The notes under the pieces are model-generated. The model had not been told where the DNA came from. It ran no database searches and saw only the letters and a list, made by a program, of their open reading frames with translations. 64,000 nucleotides of DNA from Trichoplusia ni (taxonomy: Eukaryota > Arthropoda > Insecta > Lepidoptera > Noctuidae): the NCBI RefSeq assembly GCF_003590095.1, contig NC_039478.1:3906001-3970000 (forward strand), in the 5' to 3' direction. Position numbers and translations under genes: made by a program. Below, in pieces: positions 1 to 10,628 of the stretch. Positions within the stretch are counted from its first letter, which is position 1, and each line of letters begins with the position of its first letter.

Positions 1-1345
1 GGTACTATCAGATTTGAACCTCTTCTTGCGCTATGGGTTCCTAGTACTAGATTCCGGCGTTCTACTGAATTTCGATCTATTCAAAAGGCCACGTACGTGG
101 TCATTGATTGTTTACCGTTTTACGGACTTTTCCCTTAAAACATTTACAAAAGTAATGTAAATTACATGATGGAAGCTGCATATTAATGCCCCCAACAATT
201 ATTAATCAATTAACAACAAACTAATCGGTTTAAACTTGCCCAGTGGTGCGGTGATTGAAACGTCTTTTTTTTGCTCAGATTGCTTTTTTTTCTAAATCAT
301 AAGAAACAAAGGATGAGTAGGAAACGATAAGTTTGTCATAAAAACATGATTTGCTTAGCTTCGTTTCTTTCACCAGCATCAAGTCTTTTAACATTCTTGT
401 TCTCTTAGTGACAGAATGTAGGCTTCTCGATTGGAGTTCGACACCCTTAAGTCGTTTACAACAATCAATATCGTTGCATGTCTATACAGCAGAAAGTGAA
501 AGGAATTCAAAAGCTTGTAACCTCTTCATATCCTCTTCTGCCCTTGTACTTGCTTATCTGTTGTGTAATATATGTTCGTTTCTGCGGTTAATACTTTGAA
601 AATTAGAGATGAATGAATATCCAGGATAGGATATCAGAATGCAAGACAGTAAATTATAAAAACTAAATATATTGTTCGATCTTAAGTAATAACAATATAA
701 TTTTTTATAGAAAGGAATGCATTTCATGTATGTAAAAAACGTCACTAAACCTAATAGAAAAAAACTAAATTTTGAATATAGGTACTTCAGCTACTTTAGT
801 TTTTTTTAATAACTAGCCATAAATCAGAAATCGTTACGTCTGTAACGATAATATACTACTTTATGAAGGCTGGAGGGTGAACCGGGCGTAAGAACTAGAT
901 TTAGGTCGACGCAGTCACTCACAAAGCCGGCTTTATTTGATTCAGAAATAACTGTGTTGATACATCCGTGTCACTCTCGGAACTGGCCCACACCAGTAAA
1001 TCATAATATCACGGTTCAAGTTCATGCTATAATTTTTATTTTTTATGTCATTAATCCTAAGAATTTCCGAAACCTTTTCACGGATACCTTGAACTTGATA
1101 AAATATAGTTAACTCCTTGCACTTCTCGGTCCCTAGTATTAAACTTGAGGACTGCTTCGGGATCCGACGCCCGTTCATATGCAGCCAGCTTGACGCATAG
1201 TCAGAGAGCGCTTCATATGGAAAGTTTATCTCGAATCGGTCCCTACGATTAGCTGTTTGTTCAAAAGAATTTATTGTGTTACAGTTAGAAAGTGTAGAGG
1301 AGTATAGATTAATGTATAGAATTTGTGAATTGATAATTTAGTCAC

Positions 1346-1363
1346 GCCCCGCGTCGGGCGCCA
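1346..1363 (-). other. tRNA-Lys-like primer-binding-site match, unit A
   Basis: The plus strand reads gccccgcgtcgggcgcca, matching the 3' end of animal tRNA-Lys (gccccacgttgggcgcca, CCA included) at 16 of 18 positions. The minus strand is therefore a candidate reverse-transcription primer site. Confidence 0.5.
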
Positions 1364-1643
1364 AAATAACTAAAATTCAGCTGAACAGAAGTACGTCCAT
1401 TATGTTTGAAGTTTCTGTCACTCCCATTTAAAAACAAATGAACAATGGCGCAAATTGAAAGAATAAAAAAATATACGCCTTTTCAATACTTACTTCGTAA
1501 AACATATAATTATAAATTCGTTTAAATGAGAATGTTCACTGAAATCTTGAATCATAATTAATGATGCCCTAGTCACTAGCTACTATTAAAAGCAACTATT
1601 TCAGGCTTCCGGACGGCTTGCTAGCTGTGTAGGTTAACGATGT

Positions 1644-1862
1644 ATGTGTGAGATGCACTCCTCTCTCAATGTCACTTTATCTCTTCATGCCTATGCACTC
1701 CTTGTTTCAAAGCATTTTGTGGGGTGGGGGTGTGGTATCGATGTTTTTGCAGGCAAGCTAACAAAACCAGTAAAAACTAGTAATCATGACCTTGTAGCCA
1801 ATGTCCTGCACGCTTCTGCAAAATATAGTTTAAATACGAATATTATTCAACTTTTATTTTGA
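1644..1862 (+). other. Exon-like small open frame in the array, unit A copy
   Basis: In most copies this block starts after a splice-acceptor-like end (ctatttcag) and holds a frame running from MHSSLNV to DLVANVLHAS. Copies lie at about 4450-4650, 10692-10886, 17155-17337, 23078-23317, 26240-26473, about 28,970-29,270, about 32,590-32,815, and diverged ones at about 35,575-35,870 and 43,515-43,800. The frame is on the plus strand, opposite to the tRNA-Lys-like site. Between copies of type 4.5 kb and 10.7 kb a gap of five codons keeps the frame (EVAKPVKT against EVVARKQTKHVKT). I recognise no domain. Confidence 0.3.
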
Positions 1863-2804
1863 AAACTTACGGGTAACTAAATATAAAAAACACAACCATT
1901 TAATTAAACATCAAATCAAAATAATAACCATTACCTACTTAAGTATTCTTCATTTAACTTTTTTCAAATACGAGAGACAGTTTATGTTAAAGACAATTTA
2001 TGCTAGACAAAAAGTTATATTGAAACTCATTAAAATAGTCAGTGTCAGCAACCTCTTCTTGCGTTATGGACTCCTAGTACTAGATTTCGGTGTTTTTCTG
2101 TATTTTGATCTACTCAAAAAGCCCACGTGGTCTCACGTTACTTGTTAATTTACCTTTTGACGGACTTCTCTACAAAACATTTACAAATGTAATGTAAATT
2201 ACATAATGGTGGTTATGTTTATGCCCTCGAACAACAACTAGCTATTCGGGTTAAACTTGCCCTGGCCTACTGAAAAATAAAATTAATAGAACAGCTTCAT
2301 CAACTTCAGCGTAATCATTAAACATTAGCTAATTAGTGATACTTGTATTTGGTTTGAAGATGGATTACGATGAAAAAAAAGAACGTGTGGCCCTCGGAGA
2401 CTGCCGCGGCAAAGCTATTGCATAGTATTTTTATCAAGTTATGCAATAAAATTATGTATTTAATTTATTTACGCAGTATTTTTTTTTATATACGAAAACT
2501 CACATTTTCTCAACGCAATTCGTGGTGTATTGCATCTTATGAGATGAAATGAATAAAACGTTTTGGAATTAATTTGATGACATTTCAACTTTTCAGTTTG
2601 AACCCGCGTTATAAAGAAGAACAACGGCAATACGAAAACAACATTTGTAAGTTAAAATTTTATCATTTTATTAAATTCGTGAGGACTAATATTTTTACCG
2701 ATGATTTAAGTATTTGTTTTTACTCTGGCTTTAAATTTGTAGTAACTTAGAAGCCGAGTTTTCAAAATACACGAGAATTAAATATCGGGAAAGCTGTTTT
2801 CGTC

Positions 2805-2890
2805 CTGCGCGGTGAACGCACGTGAGCGCCGCCCGCCGCACGTCAGTCAGTTGAATGCGTCAGCAGGGACCGCACGCCGCTGAGTGCAAA
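2805..2890 (+). promoter_or_regulatory. CpG-rich block repeated in the array (unit A copy)
   Basis: A GC- and CpG-rich island in AT-rich sequence, with the invariant core cgtcagtcagttgaatg followed by cagcaggga. It contains two overlapping matches to the arthropod initiator consensus TCAKTY. Copies lie near 12,925, 16,065, 21,055, 24,250, 27,410, 36,830 and 41,505, always about 300-360 bp before the next unit. No DPE or TATA box at the right spacing was found, so promoter activity is only a possibility. Confidence 0.25.
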
Positions 2891-4147
2891 ATATTCAAAA
2901 CCAACGTGTTGCAAGGGTGTACGCAACAAAATTCACTTACACTACGTTCAACATACTGTAATACACCGCTTTTAAGTCATATCATAACTATTTTATGTCA
3001 TAAATCCTGAAATATTTACAAATTCCTATCCTGAAGTCTAAAAACTTGGTTTTCTACTCGTCGGTCTAGGACTAAACAGCCAACCAGTAGCTAGCAAAAA
3101 AGGACCTTAGTCTGAATAGTCTTACGGTTCACTATAATAAAATAATTGAACTGTACTTGCAACGGTCCTATCAGATTTGAACCTCTTCTTGCGTTATGGG
3201 TTCCTAGTACTAGATTTCGGCGTTTTTCTGAATTTCGATTTACTCAAAAGACCACGTGGTTTATTGTTTACCTTTTGACGGACTTCCTCCTTAAAGTATT
3301 TGCAAAAGTAATGTGAATTACATGATAGAAGTTCCACATTAATGGCCCCAACATGTCAAATAACTACTAGCTAGTCGGTTTAAACTTGCCCAGTGATGCG
3401 ATGATTAAAACGTATTTTATTTGCTCAGAATGCAAGACACTAAATAATTATTAATAAAGGATATTTTGTTGGATCTTAAGTAATAGCAATATCATTTGAT
3501 ATAGTAAGGAATGCATTTCATTTATCTAAAAAAAACGTCACGAAACCTAATAGAAAAAAATAAAATTTTGAATACAGGTACTTCAGCTGCTTTAGTTTTT
3601 TTTTTAATAACTAACCATAAATCCGAAATCGGGACGTCTGGACTACAATAAAACTTTATAAAGGCTAGAGGGTGCAACGGGCTTAGGAACTAGATTTAGG
3701 TCGACGCAGCCACTCACAAAGCCGGCTTTATTTGATTCATAAATAACAGTATTGATACATCCGTGTCACTCTAAAAACTGGCCCATACCAGTGAATTATA
3801 ATATCACGGTTCAAGATCATGTTATTATTTATTAATAATATTTTTTATGTCATTAATCATAAGAATTTCCGAAAACCTTTCACGGATACCTTGAACTTGA
3901 TAACATATAGTTAACTCCTTGCACTTCTCGGTCCCTAGTATTAAACTTGAGGACTGCTTCGGGATCCGACGCCCGTTCATATGCAGCCAGCTTGACGCAT
4001 AGTCAGAGAGCGCTTCATATGGAAAGTTTATCTCGAATCGGTCCCTACGATTAGCTGTTTGTTCAAAAGAATTTATTGTGTTACAGTTAGAAAGTGTAGA
4101 GGAGTATAGATTAATGTATAGAATTTGTGAATTGATAATTTAGTCAC

Positions 4148-4165
4148 GCCCCGCGTCGGGCGCCA
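4148..4165 (-). other. tRNA-Lys-like primer-binding-site match, unit B
   Basis: Same 18 bases as at 1346, 2802 bp away. Confidence 0.5.
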
Positions 4166-4474
4166 AAATAACTAAAATTCAGCTGAACAGAAGTACGTCC
4201 ATTATGTTTGAAGTTTCTGTCACTCCCATTTAAAAACAAATGAACAATGGCGCAAATTGAAAGAATAAAAAAATATACGCCTTTTCAATACTTACTTCGT
4301 AAAACATATAATTATAAATTCGTTTAAATGAGAATGTTCACTGAAATCTTGAATCATAATTAATGATGCCCTAGTCACTAGCTACTATTAAAAGCAACTA
4401 TTTCAGGCTTCCGGACGGCTTGCTAGCTGTGTAGGTTAACGATGTATGTGTGAGATGCACTCCTCTCTCAATGT

Positions 4475-4528
4475 CAAGTCCCGTTATCTCTTCATGCCTA
4501 TGCAGGCATGAAGAGATAACGGGACTTG
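4475..4528. repeat. Perfect hairpin, 25-bp arms with atgc spacer
   Basis: Arms 4475-4499 and 4504-4528 are exact reverse complements around the 4-base spacer atgc. The left arm and spacer follow the normal unit sequence; the right arm is an inverted copy that replaces it. The sister hairpin at 29092 has the spacer gcat. Other units (for example near 1670 and 17,190) have no hairpin. Confidence 0.95.
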
Positions 4529-4698
4529 TTTCAAAACATTTTCGGCGCATGTGCAAGCCTGAGCCTCGTGCTGATGAGGTTGCAAAACCAGTAAAAACTG
4601 TTCTCCGTGACCTTGTAGCCAATATCCTGCAAGCTTCTAACAAAATATAGTTTAAATACGAGTATTTACTAAACTTTATTTTGAAAACTTAAGGAAGT

Positions 4699-4908
4699 CT
4701 AGTTATGATTTATATCTACCCTGTTTATTTCAAATTTTTCATTATATCTTCGCTCATATTAATCGCAGCGTTAAAGTTTATAGCCAAGCCTTCCTCGATG
4801 AATGGTCTATTCAACACAAAAAGATTTTTCCAATTTGGACCAGTAGTTCCTGAGATTAGCGCGTTCAAACAAACAGACACACTCTTCAGCTCTATATATT
4901 AGTATAGA
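4699..4908 (-). mobile_element. 3'-truncated Helitron (short Lepidoptera type), unit B
   Basis: Read on the minus strand it begins tctatactaatatatagagc and runs through gaacgcgctaatctcaggaa, the same 5' region as the complete elements at 15321 and 61927. The terminal hairpin is missing; similarity ends at a CTAG at 4699-4702 that is not followed by T. The small frames inside it are not genes. Confidence 0.8.
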
Positions 4909-5000
4909 TATCAAATCATTATTGAGTACATTTATTACTAAGGAAATACGAGGAATGCTTTGCAAGCTAGACTGAGTGCTACACTGATACAAATTAAAAT

Positions 5001-5280
5001 TGTCGTAGTGATGTCGTGTTTGGTATCAAAATAAAGGCCTGGGTCTGAAATAGTCAAATGTAACGAAATAAATTAGAATAATAAGAAGGAGGAGGAATTA
5101 CTTCCATGAAAATCGCGCGCAGTAGGCGACGCGACGTCCGTGTAATATCGATCGTACTCACGGGCGGTTCTATTTTAACAAACTGCGCGCATCGAGTACA
5201 TTTTTTGTAATTAATTCTCGAAAAATGTTTTCAATATTCAAATCAAGGCCTTCATTTTGATACCCCACATGACTATTATG
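5001..5280. repeat. Palindromic-ended element p, unit B
   Basis: About 280 bp with imperfect terminal inverted repeats around the core tttggtatcaaaataaagg on the left and its inverse ccttcattttgatacc on the right. The inside includes gaaaatcgcgcgcagtaggc and atatcgatcgtactcacg. No coding frame. Structurally MITE-like, but no target duplication was established. Confidence 0.6.
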
Positions 5281-5562
5281 TCTCACCGTCATCCAATCTC
5301 TTATAACTAAAAGTACAATTGATTCGTCCATTCTGTGTTCATAGATCTTTTTACTGATTTTACACTCGCAATTATTTTAAGCAATTGTCAAGAAAATTTT
5401 ATCAAAGAGGATTAATTGGCAAATATCGTTCTATGCTTACTAAAATTTTTACATGTATAATATCAAATCATTGTAGAGAAGTTACATTTATTTGCTTATT
5501 TTTTTAAATATGAGGAACGCTTTGCAAGTTGGACAGAGCGCTACACTGTTACATATTAAAAT

Positions 5563-5857
5563 TGTCGTAGTGTTGTCGTCTTTGGTATCAAAATAAAGGT
5601 ATTGATCTGAGACAGTCAAATGTTACTAAATCCATTAGTTATTATAAAAAGAAGGACGATTTACTGCTATGAAAATCACGTGCTGTTGGCGCCGCGATGT
5701 CCGAGTAATATCGATCGTACTCACGTTTTGTATTTAGAGAGCAAACTGCGCGCATCGAATATGTTTTCCGTAATAAATTCTTAAACATGGTTATTATATT
5801 CAAATTATTCATTTCGAGACCTTCATTTTGATACCAAACATCACTATGATATCACAA
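5563..5857. repeat. Palindromic-ended element p', unit B
   Basis: A diverged second copy of the element at 5001, about 560 bp further on in direct orientation. The core is tttggtatcaaaataaagg on the left and cgagaccttcattttgatac on the right. The p and p' pair is kept together in every long unit. Confidence 0.6.
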
Positions 5858-6281
5858 CATATAATTCGTTTCAAAGTTTACAATTTATTTTATTCCGCTT
5901 CTTTGCTTTAAGGCAGTTATCACAGTTGTGGTTAATAAAAAAAAGAATAAAAAAAGTAATGACACGAATGCATTAATATAAAAATGTACTCTTTTGTCGG
6001 CGAAAAACCGACCAAACCCTTGGCTACATGTGACCCTGGTACTGATGCGATGCACTCTCGGGCTGGGTGCCAGATAAGTTCAGTCGAGTTGATAATATTC
6101 GACTGATGTGGGCTAGGCCACGCCTCATGTTTTAATTATAATGTAGGGTTCCATTCTATTTGACTTACCCAGATCAATACATTATTTATATACCAAATAC
6201 TTTTCCCTTGAACCCTTGCTAATAAAAAGCTTTGTGTAACTTGCAAAACGTTATTCGTGTTGGCTCAAGGATTTTACAAAA

Positions 6282-7451
6282 TCTATATACATAAAACTCA
6301 AAGGTGACTGACTGACATAGTGATGCAACAACGCACAGCCGAAACCACTGGACGGATCGGACTCAAATTTGGCATGCAGGTAGATGTTATATTGTAGGCA
6401 TCCGCTAAGAAAGAATTTTGATAAATTTCACCCCCAAGGAGTTAAATAAGGGGATGAAAGTTTGTATGAAACTTTGTATGAAACTTTGTCAATTTTAAAG
6501 CGATCGGGCTGAGACTTTGCATGCATATATCTACTATAACGTAAGCATTGCTTAAGAAATGATTTTGATAAATTTCACCCCAAGGGGAAAAATATTGGAT
6601 GAAAGTTTGTATGAAACTTTGTCAAAGTTAATCTTATAAATGTACAGTTTGTGAGAGTGTATGGATGTATGTTTGTTGTTATTCTTTTAAGCAACGGCTA
6701 AACTTATTTGATTGAAATTTGGTATGTAGAGAGGTGATACCCTGAATTAACACATAAGTAGGTATATTCCGTTTTATATCGGTCAAAATTGATGAAACCG
6801 TATAAGTAACGATATTTGTTGAAAAAAAACGTTGTTTGGGAGGTAACGAAAACGCTACCTAAACCCTTTAAGATATAAGAAAATAATGTATCGTGTAATT
6901 GTATATTTTACGGAAAAGTTACCATATTATGTCTTTCTCTCAATGTCTTAACAAGTGGGCAATTATAAAGCTAAATTGGAAAGCTATTGCATAAATACAG
7001 TATTAATCAATGTGATTTCATACTTGTCGATCCAATGGACAAGGATTACCATCTTATTTTGGATTCAATGCTATGGTCATTTTAAAGTTCAATTTGATTT
7101 GTACGGGGTTTTATCCTCGAACCTCCTTGAAACTTATGAGCTCCTGGTATTGTCCTGCTGTTTGCGGGTACTGCAGTGGTTCTGCAAGAAGGTAGGTACT
7201 ACAGATATTTTTCATTTACAATTCGACCTTTGCGAATAGTATATTAATGAAAAAGTAACTCTGTCTGTCTGTCTGTCTGTTACGCTTTCACGTCTAAACC
7301 ACTGAACTGATTTTAATGAAATTTGGTACAGAGATAGAGTTGACCTTGACAAAGAACATATGATAGTTTTTATCCCGGACTTTAGAAGAGTTCTCTTGGA
7401 AACGCGATATAACCGACCTCGACGCGGGCGAAGCCGCGGGCAAAAAGCTAG
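6282..7451 (+). mobile_element. 1.17-kb non-autonomous Helitron, unit B
   Basis: It starts TC (tctatatacataaaactcaa) after aa and ends gcgggcgaagccgcgggcaa ... agctag followed by T, the terminal hairpin and CTAG of a Helitron. The inside has the motifs common in lepidopteran elements of this kind (aacgcacagccgaaacca, tgaaagtttgtatgaaactt) and a (CTGT)n microsatellite at about 7260-7280. The open frames of 71-94 codons inside it are not conserved coding sequence. Confidence 0.8.
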
Positions 7452-7537
7452 TAATATTATATGACGCAAAAGACTGTCCCATGACAAACAGATTGTTCCA
7501 TTGTGACATTTACTGATGGAGTATCTTGGAATATTTA

Positions 7538-8016
7538 TGGTCTAAGAGCTCGTGAACCCCAGACCTTCGTTATTTTATAAAAGCTGAAAGTTTGTCAGCG
7601 CATACTCCCAACACAGGTAAGAACGATGGACCATTATGAAGTTTGGGTTATAGTGGCTTAGGCAGGTAAACGGTACTAAAGGTGTGTAAAATACCGATCT
7701 AAATTCGTCAAATAATAAAGTGCGATTTTTTGATATTATCTTCAGAATATTATTAAAAATCACGTTATTCATTGCCAGACACTTAACATCGTGGCAACCC
7801 CTTGCCAGACACCCTTAATGTTCATGAAATTATAGTTTAACTTACGTTATAGTATAAAAGCTGATTTTTATAAATAATACTTGGGTAATAAGTAGATGAT
7901 GTTTCCTCATTAGCCAGACATTTTTTATAGTTCCAACCCCTTGCCAGACAAGCATGTAGGGTAGCTGTAGGAGCGAGCGCGAGGCAGTATGTATATGAGT
8001 GAGTGCGAGTGAGATG
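7538..8016 (+). repeat. Left terminal inverted repeat of the 2.66-kb transposon
   Basis: It starts tggtctaagagctcgtgaac and is the reverse complement of 9721-10199. Its inner end is gagtgcgagtgagatg. The 65-codon open frame found in both arms is a product of the duplication and not a gene. Confidence 0.93.
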
Positions 8017-8412
8017 CGTTTGTATTGTTTAGTATTTAATACATGCTTACATCAACTAAAACAATAATATGTGCTATCTTCAATTATTATTAATTAAATA
8101 TTCGTTATAAATGATAAGAATAATATTAATTATGAATTATGAATGACTCATGCAAATAAACTTTTTGGCGCAGATTTATGTAAATTTTAAAAACATCTTA
8201 AGGAAAGACATTCGATGCTACAATTACCTTAAATTGTTAAAAATTTTAATTTATTTTATCAAAAACAGGTTTAAAAAAAAAAGCCAAAAAATAAAATATT
8301 TTTCAAAAATTTAATTAAAAATAGGTTAATGATGCTACAAGTTATTACTGAGGATAAAAAAATAAATTGATGACATTACATATTATTATAGAGTATAAAA
8401 GACAATATTAAT

Positions 8413-9691
8413 TTATTCATTATCATCATCAATGTTATCATTTTCTTCGTCACTGTTACTCCATTCGATATCTTGGTCTTCTTCTTCTGCGTCAGTTTCT
8501 GTAAAAATGTAAAAAAGTAATTGGGATTAAAAGTATTAAAAAAAATGTAAAATGGATTGAAGTAGTTATACCTGAGACAGTTTTCAGTGAATCTCTAACG
8601 AAGTTTGGTAACTGATCACCTTCAAACCATTTAAAATGGTACTGATTATTTTCGAGTACCCATCCATTATTCTCGGGTTGATAAATTGTTGGAATTTGTT
8701 GATTTGCATTATTCCAAATGCTAGACACATAGTTGGCTCGCAGAAATTGTTGTAGCAGTTCGGATTTACACGGTAGCAGACTACTTGCATCAAAACTTCG
8801 TAGTTTTTTACGACTAAATGCTTCATTAATATCTGAGACCTGATACGTATTAATGAATAGTTGAAGTCGTGCTGCATCAACATCAGTTATCGAACCGACA
8901 TTATATATCTCACATATAAACTGTTGAACAACATCAAAAATTCGTTGTCGTTCATTATCATTTTCAAATAATTCGTTTTTACCTAATTTAATGAAAGCTT
9001 TTTGATATTCTTCCGTTCTTTTTAATATTTTAAAAGGCTTTAACTTTCCTTTTCGGAAAAATGCGGGATTATAATCACACCCTGTTATAGCATGGAATCC
9101 TGGCAAGCTCTTACAAAAAGATTTTCCTAATTTGACATATATCTTCGTGAGGTCTACGTATCTCAAGTTGTTTCCAGTGCCTATCAGCATCCAAATAAGT
9201 GAATCATTTTGTATATGGTGCATATGACCAAGCATAATAGCTGCAATGTCAGTGTCGACACTTCTGATCACAATATTCACCCGATTTGAAATACTGCACG
9301 CATGGTAGACTATTTTGGTATCAGCCTCTTCATGTTCTGGACATGATAACTCTTCTACAACCCTTGTTACTATATTGTTAGAAGCATTAACAACAAAAGA
9401 ATGGCACTGTTTAGAATTGATGTAAATAGTTTTGTTTCCGATGAAAGGTATTATTTCATCACTGGCCCAATGCAAAATGAAAAAATCTACCAGAGCTTGT
9501 TTAAAATTTGAATTTTTCAATTCTTTTGTAAAATCACTCGGACGTGTTTGATCAGGTCCAGTTATGGTATAGCTCAATTGTGCTGATTCTAAACGTTGAG
9601 AATGTTCGTAATCTTTGATCGATGGAGTTAGGTATTGATCAAAAATAACGTCAATTCTTGGCGCTTCGAATTTAGTGACCATTTGTAACAT
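8413..9691 (-). CDS. PIN/XPG-like nuclease-family protein of the transposon, two exons
   Basis: Predicted 401-residue protein on the minus strand. Exon 1 is 8572-9691, the intron 8499-8571 (73 bp, GT-AG) and exon 2 8413-8498. Without splicing the frame runs into intron sequence (hydrophobic nonsense ending at 8492); with splicing it continues in frame into a very acidic tail and stops at TAA. Recognisable blocks of a large animal family of uncharacterised PIN-like proteins: RIDVIFDQYLTPSIKD near the start, EEADTKIVYHA near residue 120, RSVDTDIAAIMLGHM near 143, LPGFHAITGCDY near 198, LPCKSELLQQF and RANYVSSIW near 310, and KWFEGDQLP near 357. The acidic residues in EADT, DTD and GCD are those expected at a PIN active site. 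Family members are usually longer, so the N-terminal part seems to be missing. The start is the first Met of the open frame; an upstream exon cannot be excluded. Confidence 0.8.
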
Positions 9692-9720
9692 TTTCTTACA
9701 TCGCGGTAGACTTAACTCGC

Positions 9721-10199
9721 CATCTCACTCGCACTCACTCATATACATACTGCCTCGCGCTCGCTCCTACAGCTACCCTACATGCTTGTCTGGCAAGGGG
9801 TTGGAACTATAAAAAATGTCTGGCTAATGAGGAAACATCATCTACTTATTACCCAAGTATTATTTATAAAAATCAGCTTTTATACTATAACGTAAGTTAA
9901 ACTATAATTTCATGAACATTAAGGGTGTCTGGCAAGGGGTTGCCACGATGTTAAGTGTCTGGCAATGAATAACGTGATTTTTAATAATATTCTGAAGATA
10001 ATATCAAAAAATCGCACTTTATTATTTGACGAATTTAGATCGGTATTTTACACACCTTTAGTACCGTTTACCTGCCTAAGCCACTATAACCCAAACTTCA
10101 TAATGGTCCATCGTTCTTACCTGTGTTGGGAGTATGCGCTGACAAACTTTCAGCTTTTATAAAATAACGAAGGTCTGGGGTTCACGGGCTCTTGCTCTA
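9721..10199 (-). repeat. Right terminal inverted repeat of the 2.66-kb transposon
   Basis: Reverse complement of 7538-8016. As it lies directly upstream of the internal gene (which starts at 9691 on the minus strand), it should contain any promoter that gene has. Confidence 0.93.
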
Positions 10200-10433
10200 T
10201 TAAATCTAAACAGACATACATTGGCTCATATTACAACACCCCTCAGGCCGCCACCCGCCGTGACCTGTATGAAAGGCTAAATGGCTTTAAGGAAGAAGAT
10301 ATTTTCTCCATAGGAAAGATATTTTGGAAACCAAGAAAATTAATTAAATTTTGCTCAAGTTGCATACCTAAAAGTTTAAAAAGAGCCTGGAAAACAGGCT
10401 TTTCGGAAAAAATCTTTTGATTTTACAAAGTAA

Positions 10434-10628
10434 CTAACTGTTGCCCGCGACTCCGTCCGCGAGGTTAGAAGACTTAATTTAAAATTTATGTCTTCTACAT
10501 CTATCTACCCTGTTTTTTCCACATTTATCATTGTATCTTCGCTCGTATTAGTCGCAGCGTAAGATTAGCCTGAGATTAGCGCGTTCAAACAAAAAAACAA
10601 ACTCTTCAGCTTTATACATTAGTATAGA
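10434..10628 (-). mobile_element. Short Helitron with both ends, unit B
   Basis: On the minus strand it starts tctatactaatg and ends gtcgcgggcaacagttag followed by T, so both Helitron termini are present (CTAG mutated to TTAG). The inside is shortened compared with the element at 39262. Confidence 0.8.

Larger units (their letters stand above)
1..3163 (+). repeat. Array unit A (short type, left end outside window)
   Basis: First of nine direct-repeat units that open with the landmark ggtactatcagatttgaacc. Module order: landmark block; block around 270-600; block with aatgcatttcatgt near 715; tRNA-Lys-like site at 1346; exon-like block with a small open frame at 1644-1862; a second, diverged landmark copy at 2047 (after gtcagtgtcagc); the gatggattacgatg block at 2359; a CpG-rich block near 2805-2890; then unit B. 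Positions 1-270 are closest to unit E (21415 on), while positions from about 600 are closest to unit F (offset about 24,596), so the unit is a mosaic. No host gene is seen. Confidence 0.9.
7538..10199 (-). mobile_element. 2662-bp DNA transposon with 479-bp inverted repeats and TTA duplication (Academ-like?)
   Basis: Terminal inverted repeats 7538-8016 and 9721-10199 are each 479 bp and essentially gapless; only the outermost bases differ noticeably. The element is flanked by TTA on both sides (7535-7537 and 10200-10202). The sister units keep the uninterrupted site ggaatatttaaatcta with a single TTA at 32120-32122 and 39006-39008, so both borders are certain. Each inverted repeat carries four copies of a gccagaca motif (plus strand: near 7774, 7804, 7913 and 7944), possible transposase-binding sites. 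Inside is one two-exon gene for a PIN/XPG-like protein. Academ transposons are reported to make 3-4-bp duplications and to encode an XPG-type nuclease, so that assignment is plausible. No transposase is encoded here, so the copy is probably non-autonomous. Confidence 0.88.

Noticed and set aside
4398..4650. Overlapping 81- and 66-codon frames on opposite strands
   Set aside because: They share residues in both directions only because the 25-bp hairpin is a palindrome.
4705..4902. 65-codon frame repeated at 17392 and 29319
   Set aside because: It is the reverse reading of a Helitron 5' region and merely repeated with the array.
6955..7509. Frames of 71-94 codons, repeated near 31,540-32,094 and 38,401-39,027
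   Set aside because: They lie in and around the non-autonomous Helitron. Overlapping frames on both strands and a microsatellite within them argue against a gene.
7575..10162. Identical 65-codon frames at 7575-7772 and 9965-10162
   Set aside because: They lie in the two arms of the transposon inverted repeat and are identical for that reason. There is no other sign of coding.
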